From assembly GCF_003711515.1 (NCBI RefSeq), contig NW_021167079.1, positions 2,397,755 through 2,461,754 of the forward strand: a stretch of DNA of 64,000 nucleotides. Reading direction: 5' to 3'. Shown here piece by piece: positions 20,525 to 30,574 of the stretch; the first letter of the stretch is position 1, and each line of letters starts with the position of its first letter. The DNA comes from Sodiomyces alkalinus F11. Lineage: Eukaryota > Ascomycota > Sordariomycetes > Glomerellales > Plectosphaerellaceae. Below the pieces are notes generated by a model. That model saw only the letters and a program-made list of their open reading frames with translations. It made no database searches and had not been told where the DNA came from. The position numbers and the translations under genes are program-made.

Positions 20525-22530
20525 ATGGCTCGTAGTATTGGTCCCAGTGATGATTTGGAGGCGTCAAGGCCGTCCTTACAATGTAAGTCTCTCTCCTACC
20601 GGACCCTTTGGAGAAGATATGACCGTTCAAAAACGATTGACCATGCATTTCGTTTTCTTGGCTCAGTGAGAGTGCAGAGATCGTCAGCTCAGCAAAGTGC
20701 CAGACGCGCTGGCCAGGGTGATGGTGGGCAGATAGAATACACAGCTCAAGATGGGCGTGCTGGCGACGATCTTGACGAGAAGCCAGGCTCCACGCCCTTC
20801 AACAACCTCAGCGACTACGACGACAAAACCATAGTATCTTGGGAGGATGGCGATCCACAGAATCCGTACAACTGGTCCAGTGTAAGTCCCATACGAGCGA
20901 GCCTGCTTGGAACATTTTTCCTTTTTTTGCTTCGTCGGAAAGGCTAACCAGGTCATGGACAGACCAAGAAGATGGCCCTCCTCACGATGAACATGATGCT
21001 CATTATCAACAGCACCATGAGCTCTTCCCTCCCCTCCAACGCGATCCCTTACATCTCCGAGCAGTACGGCATCACCTCCCCCCAGCAGCAGATCTTGCCC
21101 ATCTCCATCTTCATGATAGGCTACGTCTTCGGGCCCATGTTCTGGGGACCCCTCAGCGAGCACTTTGGTCGCCGCATCATCACGGTTGGCACCTTCATCA
21201 TCTTCACCCTTTGGACCATGGCCTGTGCCCTGGCACCCAACTACGCCGCCTTCGTCGTCTTCCGCCTCTTCGTGGGCGTCTTCGCCAGCGCCCCGAACGC
21301 CGTCGTCCCTGGTGTCCTGGCCGACATGTACGGTGACCATAATACGCGAGGGCGGGCGATGGCCTTCTTCATGGCGGTTCGTTTTTCTTTTTCTTTTTCT
21401 TTTTCTTTTTTTTTTCTTTTTTTCTTTCTCGCTACCTGTCATGCCGCTGACATGTCCTCTCAAAGACGACAGTATTCGGCCCGCTCTTCGCCCCCATCGT
21501 CTCAGGGTACTGCTCCACCACCATAGGCTGGCGCTGGACCTTCTGGATCGCCCTCATCTACGCGGGCGCCACCCTCGTCCCGCTCCTCCTCCTAGTCCCC
21601 GAGACCTTCGGCCCCGTCCTCCTCGCCCGCCGCGCCAAGGCCCTCCGCGAAGCCGATCCGGACCGCAACCGCGACCTCGTCGCCCCGCGGGACCTCGAAC
21701 CCCCGGTCGACTTCCACCGCCTCGCCACCGTCGTCCTCGCCCGCCCCCTGCGCATGATGACCTCCGAACTCATCGTCGCCAGCGTCTGCGCCTACCTCGC
21801 CCTCGTCTACGCCATCTTCTACATGTCCTTCCAGGCCTTCCCCATCATCTTCCAGTCCCTCTACGGCCTCAGCCCCGGCGAGACCGGCCTCGCCTTCCTC
21901 CCCATCGGCGGCGGCTCCCTCCTCACCCTACCCATCTTCTTCGCCTGGGACCCGTTGCTGCACCGCGCCAAGACCCACCCGCGCTTCGCCGCCCTCGCCC
22001 GCCAGGAGGAGTTCCGCCGCCTCCCGCTCGCCTGCCTCGGCGGCCCGCTCTTCGTCGTCAGCCTCTTCTGGCTCGGCTTCTCCGCCCGCGCGGACGTCCA
22101 CTTCGTCGTGCCCATGCTCGCCGGCCTGCCCTTCGGCGCCGGCTTCATGCTCATCTTCATGGCCCTCCTCAACTACCTCACCGACGCCTACGAGGTCTTC
22201 GCCGCCTCCGCCAACGCCGCCGCCTCCATGGCCCGCAGTCTCCTCGCCGTCGTCCTCCCGCTCGCCACCGTGCCCATGTTTGAGCGCCTCGGCATCGCGG
22301 GGGCCTGCAGCCTCCTGGGCGGCCTGAGCGCCCTCATGTGCGTTATTCCTTTCTTATTCATCTGGAAGGGCGACACCATCCGCGCCAATTCGCGGTTCTG
22401 CACCGCGCTGCGTGAGCAGAAGGAGGCCATGGATAGGCGCGTTGAGGGCCAGAGGAGGCGGGAGGAGGCGGCTGCCTCGGCTGCTATGGCTGCTACAGAT
22501 GAGTCTGGTGCGAGAGAACCGGAAAAGTAG
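20525..22530 (+). CDS. MFS transporter, DHA1 drug/polyamine type (four exons)
   Basis: Exons 20525-20582, 20667-20881, 20963-21376 and 21466-22530 give 583 residues. Introns start GTAAGT, GTAAGT and GTTCGT. The first (84 nt) has no stop and is in frame, so a 28-residue longer N-terminus is possible. A hydrophilic N-terminus (to about 94) ends in DGDPQNPYNWSSTKK, the usual entry into TM1 in this family. TM1-TM2 carry the motif GPMFWGPLSEHFGRR (residues 148-162). Further segments include VFRLFVGVFASAP, TVFGPLFAPIVSGY and GWRWTFWIALIYAG; the C-terminal half has six more (for example FLPIGGGSLL, GAGFMLIFMALLNYL). The family exports small toxic organic compounds or polyamines across the plasma membrane by proton antiport; the substrate is unknown. 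Exon 4 is strongly C-ending in codon use. Confidence 0.9.
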
Positions 22531-23501
22531 CTCTTCTAGCCCTAATCGGGGNNNNNNNNNNGGGGGGGGGGTTCTCTTTTTTTTCTCCTTTTCTTCTTCT
22601 TTTTCTTCCCGAGGTTTGACGCTTCCCAGCTCATATGCTCACAATAGGGACATCCCGTTCGTCTTGTGTCATTTTTTCAGCTAGGGGAGAAAGTATGGTT
22701 CACACTATTAATCTCTGCATGAATATATAGAGCGGGTAAAAAAAAAAAGGAATGGGGGTAAACACTATAGACTCTGAGGCGCAAATTTCAATTTGAATTA
22801 CAAGTTTATAAAGCTGAAAAGTGATGGGTTAATAACCAGCAGAAATACGCAAGAAGACTTATTAATTGATAACAATCTGTTACTGGTTATCCTAAGCTCG
22901 GTTGGGTCATGGCACTTAACCACAAGTAAGGTAGTTTTCACTGAGTCCTTTCCTGTGCCTCATCCTGTAGAAGAATCTATGTTTCCTGAAGGACATTTCC
23001 CCATACAAGGCACATCCTCATATCGGGTGTGCCGAGCCGATACAATCTGCAGGTGGAAGCTTACAAAAGTAGACCGTTACGTTCTCCTGCACAGTGACAT
23101 GGGCACACGCAGTGCGTGACTTTGTTTGATTCCGTCTAGGTCTCGTCGAAGGCAGACATGGGGAAAGCGGCCATAAAGCCACATGATGATGCTTGAAATA
23201 AAGTAAATATATATACACTGAGAATGAGAATGGTCTGGCCAAGAGCTGGGCATCCAGCACAACAGCTCAAAACTGAAATATACAACATGGGCTCTAGACC
23301 GTACAACTTGAGAGATATCCAACACACACCCTAAACAGAACTAACGAAGGGCGTTGCCTGGATGAATATGTAGATTCCCCTCTGCGTATGGAAAATATAA
23401 GACACGCATTGTCTCTAAGAATCTACGCACACTCATGTGAAGTGCTTGTCCTTGGAGTCCCAGGAGTTGGGGCTGGTTGGTCCTTTGCTGCGTGGCGCAG
23501 C
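22531..23501. other. Intergenic with assembly gap
   Basis: Holds the gap of Ns, T-rich sequence and the 3' flanks of the MFS gene and the acidic protein gene. A 108-codon frame at 22793-23119 (+) has no recognisable feature and overlaps antisense frames. Confidence 0.5.
22552..22561. other. Assembly gap (10 N)
   Basis: Ten undetermined bases inside a G run (G before, nine G after), probably a sequencing stop at a homopolymer. The true length is unknown. It lies after the MFS stop codon, so no gene is interrupted. Confidence 0.98.
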
Positions 23502-24899
23502 TTAGTACGCGGGACGGAAGCGGCTGCGGCGGACGAACGCAGCGCCGGTGGGTTGAGCGAAGCCGGAGGATGGAAGGGCGCTTCCGGTGGGGTAGGGGAT
23601 GGGCTCGACGGTAACGGTCTTGTCGATGATGACGACGTCTTCCTCGTCCTCCTCATCCTCCTCATCATCGTCCTCGGCCGGGCACTCATCCTCAAACTCC
23701 TCATCGTCCTCATCATCCTCGTCGTCCTCATCCTCAGCCGGGCACTCATCCTCAGCAGCGTCTTCGTCTTCGTCCTCCTCATCCTCGTCCTCGGCGGGAC
23801 ACTCATCCGCAACCTCCTCGTCCTCCAGGTCGTCCTCATCTTCATCATCGTCCTCCTCTACGCCTTCAAAGTCATCATCGTTTTCGTCCGCCACGTCTTC
23901 GTCGTCCTCGTCCTGACCGGGGGCGGGAGTAGGCCGGCCGGGCTGAACGGGAGAAGCGTCGGATTGGGTGGGGCCGCCAATGGTGACATAGACGGTCGAG
24001 GCAGGGACGGTGACGGTTGAAGCAGGAACGGTGACAGTCACGGCAGTGGGGCAGACACACTGGCCGTCACCCTCAGAACCATCGCCCGGGCTGTTCGAAC
24101 CATCATCGGTGTCATCGGAGGAACCGTTTCCAGGAGTAGGCTCAGGGCCCTCGGGAGGCTGCACGGTGACGGTGACGGTGCTGGTGGTGGTGGCAGTCGT
24201 AGTAGTGGTGGGCTCGTCCTCGTCGACAGGGCAGCTATCCTCCTCGTCGTCGTCCTCGTCGTCGTCCTCCTCATCTTCCTCCAGATCATCCTCATCGTCG
24301 CCTTCGCCAATGCCAGGGATCGCGTCCGAAGTCGTCGTCTGGGGAGGCACACTAGACTCGGATAGGGACGGGACGGCCGAGGGAGCCTCAGAGGTGATGA
24401 TGCTGCCGGTAAGGGTTCCGGTCTCGTGCTCTCGAATGACCGACTCGGAGATATTCTCGACTTCGGTGATGGGACAGACGGTCTCGGTCAGTCGGACCGT
24501 TTGGGTGATGATGAAAGTCTCGAGGTCCTCTTCTCGGAGGGTAGGCAGCGCGGCAGCACAGTCGGTGATTGTGGGTGCGCAGGAGGTGATGGTGGCTACT
24601 TCGGTAACCTCGACGGTCAGTGTGGTGAAACCGGCCGGGGCCGAGGACTCTGGAATGGCGGACGAAGCCAGGAAATCGGAAATCGAAGGAATATCAGAGG
24701 ACGGAATAGCCGACACCGATGGGATATCCGAAGAAGACAGGATATCAGAAACGGACGGAATAGCTGACGGCGATGGGATATCCGAAATGGAGGGGATGGC
24801 CGACGGAATAGTCTCGTTGGAGCGGCGAAGGAAGAAGCTGCCTGGCTGGTAGGCATTGGCAGTGGCCAAGAGGCCAGCGGCAGCAATGAAGGACTTCAT
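23502..24899 (-). CDS. Secreted, highly acidic Ser/Pro-repeat protein
   Basis: A single-exon 465-residue protein. Residues 1-16 (MKSFIAAAGLLATANA) are a signal peptide; RR at 25-26 could be a Kex2 site. Residues about 29-85 are degenerate 7- to 9-residue repeats of the type IPSISD/IPSVSD. A more structured part follows with a few Cys (ATITSCAPTITDCAAALP). Then come long Asp/Glu tracts: one at about 200-220, and a terminal one of about 110 residues in which CPAEDED-type boxes occur three times, plus one CPVDEDE box earlier. Two Thr/Val stretches (TVTVPASTVTVPAS) resemble cell-wall protein spacers. No C-terminal GPI signal; it ends FVRRSRFRPAY. It is probably an extracellular or wall protein; the acidic blocks suggest cation or cell-wall binding (inference). 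The family is not recognised. Confidence 0.75.
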   Translation of the reverse strand: MKSFIAAAGLLATANAYQPGSFFLRRSNETIPSAIPSISDIPSPSAIPSVSDILSSSDIPSVSAIPSSDIPSISDFLASSAIPESSAPAGFTTLTVEVTEVATITSCAPTITDCAAALPTLREEDLETFIITQTVRLTETVCPITEVENISESVIREHETGTLTGSIITSEAPSAVPSLSESSVPPQTTTSDAIPGIGEGDDEDDLEEDEEDDDEDDDEEDSCPVDEDEPTTTTTATTTSTVTVTVQPPEGPEPTPGNGSSDDTDDGSNSPGDGSEGDGQCVCPTAVTVTVPASTVTVPASTVYVTIGGPTQSDASPVQPGRPTPAPGQDEDDEDVADENDDDFEGVEEDDDEDEDDLEDEEVADECPAEDEDEEDEDEDAAEDECPAEDEDDEDDEDDEEFEDECPAEDDDEEDEEDEEDVVIIDKTVTVEPIPYPTGSALPSSGFAQPTGAAFVRRSRFRPAY

Positions 24900-26706
24900 A
24901 CTGGCGTTTGACGAGTGGGAAAGGTTATGTTGGCGGTGTTATGGGTGTTATGGGTGTTTGGTGAGCGGCACGACACGGCACGTTGACGCTATTGTGGCAG
25001 TATTTCAGGGGCTTCCACTAGGGTAGTCCGGGCAGCAGCAAGTTGCAGTATATGGCAGAAGAGTTGAGGAAAAAGCAGAAAGTCGATTCCGCGTAGAAAC
25101 AGCCAGCAGACACAGTTTGCTTGGTTGAAGTGAAGTGAATTTCAAAGTCGAAGACCTCGAAAAGAAGTGAACGGGTGAGTCTGCGCTCGTCAAGTGAGGC
25201 AGAAGCGCCGGTTAATAATGCAGAGAAAAAATGAAGGAATGGAAGTTGTCACAAGGACACAAGGAATGACTGGAGCAAGAGAGAAAAGAATGAAGAGAAG
25301 ACCTGCCGTGGGTGAGCAAGAAAAAAGAGGAAAAGAAAAAAAAGAAGAGGAGAAGGGAGGAGAAAAGGACGTAGTGATATGGACATCGAGGGCTTTTAGT
25401 TGCACAATGTCCCCCCCCCACCCCCATCAAGGACGCTCGAAGCAACTCAACCGATGGGTTGGAACAGGGGTCAGCAGATTGGCTACAGTACGGTACGACC
25501 GTCTGCCCCGGCCACGACCCTACGAATAGGAGGTTCGTTGCAGACTCCAGAGAGAGCGGTTATTCGTATGTACCGTCGCCGTTAGACAAGACGCCCAAGA
25601 TTTCGGGACTCCCGTATCCCTGTTGGAGTTCTGCTCTTATGAGATTAAGGGACAAGACCACTGTGGCCATGGTGCCACGACAGATTGCGGCACTGTCGCA
25701 CTGCTCTGTCTTATGCAGGTACAGTAGGTTGTTCGACCTATCAGGAGTTGGCGCCGAGCCGACATCCTGGCCTCACATCATTCCCACTAAACGCCGAGCG
25801 CCCCTGATTGCTTGGCCTCTAACGGAAGCTAATAAGGACAGACCGATCGGTGTTCGAGCTGTTGCGGTAGGACAGGTGGCTACCTTTGTACGAAGTAGTG
25901 TACACAATAATCCCTTCGTAATAAGCACGGCAGCTACACCCATCGTGGATTTTCGTATATTCGGCGAGAATCTATAAGCGCCGGCAACGCGCATACAGAA
26001 TATGACTGTTGAACCCGCTGTGCGAAGTACGTTGTAGTATCCGTAAACGATCGAACCCGCCACGTGCATCTACCGTGGAGAAAATACTAGCATGGTGGAC
26101 AAAACGTCAGCCTAGAACAGATCGCCGGTACAAATCACGGACGACTGGTTTAACACATGCGATTCATGGAGGATAGGGAGCACGAACCATACTCCTTACA
26201 TCGCAAACTATTCTGCACTTTAGGCCTTCGTAGGCTCCGCCGGCAAGTTCGAACGCATGGGCGGATTCTGTGTACAACGTACGGAAACCTATCCGTATGG
26301 AAATCGCACAATGTCGGCGTGTCGGAGAATGTGAATAAATGCCTGGATCCCCAGTCAATGAGACGTTTCAGACCCTGAAAAGGATGCCGTTGCCAGACGA
26401 AGCGGCTCGCTGTCCCTGGTTATGATTGGGCCGCTCATATCCTGGAATCAAAACAGCTCAACTTGTGAAACGATCAAAACGATACGGAGATGCCCACAGC
26501 AGGGTACGAGGGTGGATGTGACCGGGGAGAAGGACCCACCTCGTTTTGATTTGATGATTTCATATCATTTTACATCTGACGGCCATTTCAATTGCCCCGC
26601 TCACTTAAAGGAAGGGAAGAAGGAAGGGGGAAAGGGGAAAAACAGGAGAAGATAACAGGTTAATTACCTAATAATAGGGAGCCTGTTATTGGTATAGGAG
26701 TGGTTA
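24900..26706. other. Intergenic flank of the RIP block
   Basis: 1.8 kb with normal dinucleotide character (CA and TG frequent). An open frame at 25459-25977 (+, 172 codons) and smaller ones show no recognised domain or signal. A purine-rich tract lies at 25290-25375 and another (GGAAGGGGGAAAGG) at about 26610-26650, just before the left inverted repeat. Confidence 0.45.
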
Positions 26707-26889
26707 CAGCTTAACTAACCATTGCCCCCCCCTGCTCACCCGACCATTACCCCCCTGCTAGCGTAAAGTTCACCTAACCTGACTATTACTATAGCCTATG
26801 CTTCTCGCCCGACCATTACTCGCTAAGCTAATAGGAATAGTCGGGTAAGGTTAACGGGACGGGAGAGTAATAGAGGGTGGGTATTAACG
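26707..26889 (+). repeat. Left terminal inverted repeat (183 bp)
   Basis: Pairs with 54136-54317 in inverse orientation over its whole length, with a few differences, mainly C/T and G/A, and a few single-base gaps. It starts CAGCTTAACTAACCATTG after a TA. It contains about six copies of a GACYATTAC-type motif in both orientations and an imperfect 13-bp hairpin (arms 26808-26820 and 26833-26845). Homology stops exactly where the nested element begins, so the original repeat may have been longer. Confidence 0.85.
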
Positions 26890-26892
26890 TGA

Positions 26893-28606
26893 CTATAGGG
26901 AATTAAAACTAGCTTGTTTTAGGACTATTTCTGGATCTATTCGAGCAGTATTTATCGCTAAATAATAGGAATTAAAACTAGCTTATTTCGGGACTATTTT
27001 AGGATCTATTCCGGAATATATAGCCAGGTCACGTGACTAGCTAAGGTAGTAGCTAGTTATAATACCTACTAAAATAAATCCTGATAACTTCTATAACTTA
27101 ATTATAATAATAATAAATTATTATTGATTTTTTTAGTTTACGATTTATAGTAGCAAATAATACTATAATCATAATATCACTAACCTTATTTATAATATTA
27201 TTAATTCCTTCCTCGTTAATTATTAATTTTTTTATATTTTATTATCGCGATCGTCGTTAATAAGCACTATAGCGAAGAAGTATTCGCAGACTACTAAGTA
27301 CTAGTAGTACCTTAATAGTAAATAAGGACGTTGCCTAGGCCTTCCTGGATATAAGACTAATAAGGTGAGCTGCTTTTAGATTTAATTCGGGATCTATTTA
27401 GAATTAATTCTAATCGTATCTAGGAGGGCTAAGTAAAAGTAATAGCTAAAGAGATTTACTATCGCTATAAGGTTAAGGATAGCCGACTATACTATATTAT
27501 AAGTATTCTATTATAGCTATATAATATAATTAAGTGGTTTCTAATAATAAAACAGATAACTACCTACTCGACCACCAGCTCGCTTAAGAAGTATCTTAAG
27601 CAGTCCCACGCTCTAACCTCGGCTACCGCGGTAAAGGGTGTATTATCTTTAGCTAATAACCAGGAGGCTGCACGTATATTAGATCTATATAATATAGGGT
27701 TAATAGCTAGAGATATTTATAATTATACTAATACTAAAACTAGGATTTTACCGTCGGCTATACGCTCTGGCCTATAATAAAGAGGTTACTCTTTAAACTC
27801 CGACTAAGAGTATAGCCAATCATCGTACTAGTATGCTTCTAAACGCCCCCCGTAAGGCTAATAGCACGGTATATTTTACTTCTATTCCCTGCCTATATCC
27901 TCTACTAATATTATTATAGTATAACCACGATACAATAAAGGAAATAGCCGGATACGTGTTAGGTCAGCTATATAGTTATTACCGTTAGAATAAGAGGGAG
28001 ATCTACCCTCCTCACCAGAGGGATAATAGGTACTTAGTATAGAATTTTTTCCGCTATCCTAAAAGCGACTTCGGCGCCGCTAAGAGGAGTAAGTTATTAT
28101 TTCCTAAGATTTTTTAGATTAATACTAATACTATATATCCAGAGGCTCGCAGCCTTTGCCTTTAGTTAGAGGCTAGTCGTATTATTTCCTAGCCTCGCCC
28201 TCGTACTCCTACTATTAACGAGTCTGACTAATATCCTTTTACTTAAGTAAGGATTTAGTTTTTTATATAAATAATAATAGCTACGCCGAAATAAAGATTA
28301 TATTACTATAATAATAATACCTAAAATAATATACTATTATAAAGTCTATATTTAGTTTGATTATGTAAAGTAATATGAGATGAATAATAAATAAAAGTAA
28401 TTTAAACTTATATTATATACTATATAATAGTATATTAATTTATTATAATTAAAATAAAGATAATATTATATATATATGCCTATATAATTTATTTTATAGT
28501 TATTCAAAATATATAAAAGTTATTATAAGTATACTAGTTATATAGCTTTAATTAGTTTATTAGATAGTTTTAATTCCCCTATAAGATTCTTTTAATTCCC
28601 CTATTA
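26893..28606. mobile_element. Nested small element with doubled inverted ends
   Basis: A block GGAATTAAAACTAGC occurs twice at the left (near 26898-26912 and 26968-26982) in direct orientation, about 70 bp apart and within longer 44-bp similar segments. The inverse (TTTTAATTCCCCTAT) occurs twice at the right (28568-28583 and 28590-28606). This looks like a short DNA transposon whose ends each carry two binding sites, inserted at the inner edge of the left repeat. The interior holds the dead reading frame at about 27265-28257. Confidence 0.45.
27265..28257 (+). pseudogene. RIP-killed gene of the nested element
   Basis: Coding-like sequence on the plus strand, interrupted only by TAA/TAG. A first piece ends at a GTGAGC donor (27364) with a CTAAT...TAG acceptor near 27427. 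Downstream a piece reads ...SRLYYIISILL*LYNIIKW and continues through LANNQEAARILDLYNIGLIA. After a frame change (a further intron or indel near 27780-27910) another reads TIKEIAGYVLGQLYSYYR, REIYPPHQRDNRYLV and FFRYPKSDFGAAKRSKLLFP. The internal helix-turn-helix-like part (AARILDLYNIGLIARDIYN) would suit a transposase, but I cannot name the family. Confidence 0.45.
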
Positions 28607-29079
28607 GAAACCGATATAGCTATATATTAGTATATATATAATATATATATAGTATAAATGTCTTTATAATATAAAGTACAAAAATAGAATTTAGTTTCTT
28701 AACTTATATATTATTCTTTTTAATAAGTACTATAGTATATAGTAAATAAATATTAATATATATAATTATAAGGCCTTAAACCTAAAATACTTTTATAAAA
28801 GTAATAAGTGAATATTAATTAAGAATATAATTTCTTTAATCTTATAAGTCTTATATTATAAAAGATTATATATACTAGACTTATTGTATATTATATAGTT
28901 TTAAGTTAAGATAATAGTCTAAGTAAAGACTTAAAGTACTATATAGTTTACCCGCTATTAAGGGTATAACTAGAAATACTATAGTATATATAAATATACT
29001 ATAAACTTAGTAAGTCTTTAATATCTATTTACTTAGTATTTATAATATTTTTACTAACTATATAGAAAGTATTATATTA

Positions 29080-30574
29080 TTAGCTTAATATACTACTATA
29101 ATAGCTTTTAGTCCTTAACTATTCTATATATATCAATATTAAGCGAGTTTATTTTAAAAAGAAAGTAAATAGTATCTAAAAGTAATATATATTATCTATA
29201 AGAGTCTTTATAAGATAGTATTACCTTACCCGGGACTATTAAGTAGTATTACTTAGGCTAGTATATTAGTATTATTAACCTTATATAAGTAATATAGGGG
29301 CTTTACTCTAATTATAATAGCCCCGATAGAGATATTATTAAGTTAGACTATTACTTATAAATAGCCTATATATATATTATAACTAATCCCGTAGCGGTAT
29401 TATTATAAGACCTAGACCGGGCTAGATAGATCTAAAAGGACCTTAACCCCTTTTAGGTCCTATAGTTATAGCTAATAAGGCTATACTGCGGCGCTTTATT
29501 AATACCCCTAAACGCCTATTTACTCCCTAATAAAACACGGAGTTAATTATCTTTACTTAAAAGATAAAACGTTTTTATTATAGATATATAGCCTAAAGGT
29601 CCCGGAATAGATAGGATAAGTTCTAGGAAGTAAAGAGGTACTATAATAAGGCTATTATACTAGTAGAATATCTTTATTAAAAGCACCTATTATACTTAAT
29701 AAAGAAGAATAATAACCTCCTTGAGCGTCTTTAAGAATAGGTACAAACTAAGGGTAGAGTTTGTATTAGACCTTTTATTAATAGTATTATTATAGTAAGA
29801 TAGTACTAATAACCTAGCTATAATATACACAGAGAAGGCTAAGGTCCTTAACTAAAAGTTCTTTTTACCCCCTTACTTATTTATCCTTAGACCCTAAAGT
29901 ATAGGTCTCCTTACGAAATAAAATATCTGCTATAATATTATTATAATAGATAGATAAGGGTGCCTTAAAAAAACACTAGTCGATAATATTATTATAATAA
30001 TAAAGGAGTATAGCTCTTTTAAAAGGGGTAAATAAATAACTAAACTAGATAAAGTATTATAATAGTAGTATAAAGGGTTATAGAAAAAGCTAGGCCTATA
30101 ATAGTACCGCTTTTTAATACGCCCCTAATCTCTATAAGATAAGCACTAGCACTATCCGCCCTATTATAGAATAGATAGCGCGGGTATTATTCGCGCGGAT
30201 ACTAAAGACTAAGCGCTATCTTTATAGCGTGCCTTTAAATAAGCTATTACCTGAAAAGGTACCGCTACGCTACTATAATAGTACTTAAAAAAGAGGGCCG
30301 GCCGCTAGCTAATTACTAGATAATAAAGGGGTAAAGACCGATATTACTACTTAATACTATAGGTAAAATCCTTAAAGGGATACTAGCGAACTATATCGTT
30401 ACTATAACGGAGGAGCACCGGCTTTTCCTAGAGAGATATATAGGTAATCGAGCTAGACGGAGTACTAAAATAGTAGTATAAAGAGTTATAAAGGCTATAA
30501 AAATAAGCTAGGCCTATAGCGGCGCTACTTTAATACTCTAACTTAATATTAAGGGCGCCTTCGATATAGTCCCC
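29080..30574 (+). mobile_element. LINE fragment A (Tad-like, RIP-mutated)
   Basis: Similar over its length to the endonuclease-to-RT region of LINE-B (38.8-40.2 kb) and LINE-C. Shared landmarks are the ...GACCTTATATAAGTAATAT... segment near 29277 and the KGAFDI-like RT motif at about 30547-30565. It ends abruptly at 30574 where Gypsy sequence starts, so the 3' half of RT and the tail are missing. The strongly A/T-rich stretch at 28607-29080 may be its more damaged 5' part, but I could not align that. Confidence 0.65.

Noticed and set aside
21165..22283. 372-codon Pro/Arg/His-rich ORF over the MFS gene
   Set aside because: Frame-shifted reading of the C-rich MFS exon 4; the transporter frame explains the region.
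23599..23916. Plus-strand ORF of nearly pure Ser and similar frames to 24852
   Set aside because: Antisense shadow of the Asp/Glu tracts (GAC/GAG) of the secreted acidic protein.
25459..25977. 172-codon plus ORF
   Set aside because: Composition is not protein-like and no homology pattern, start context or splice support was seen.
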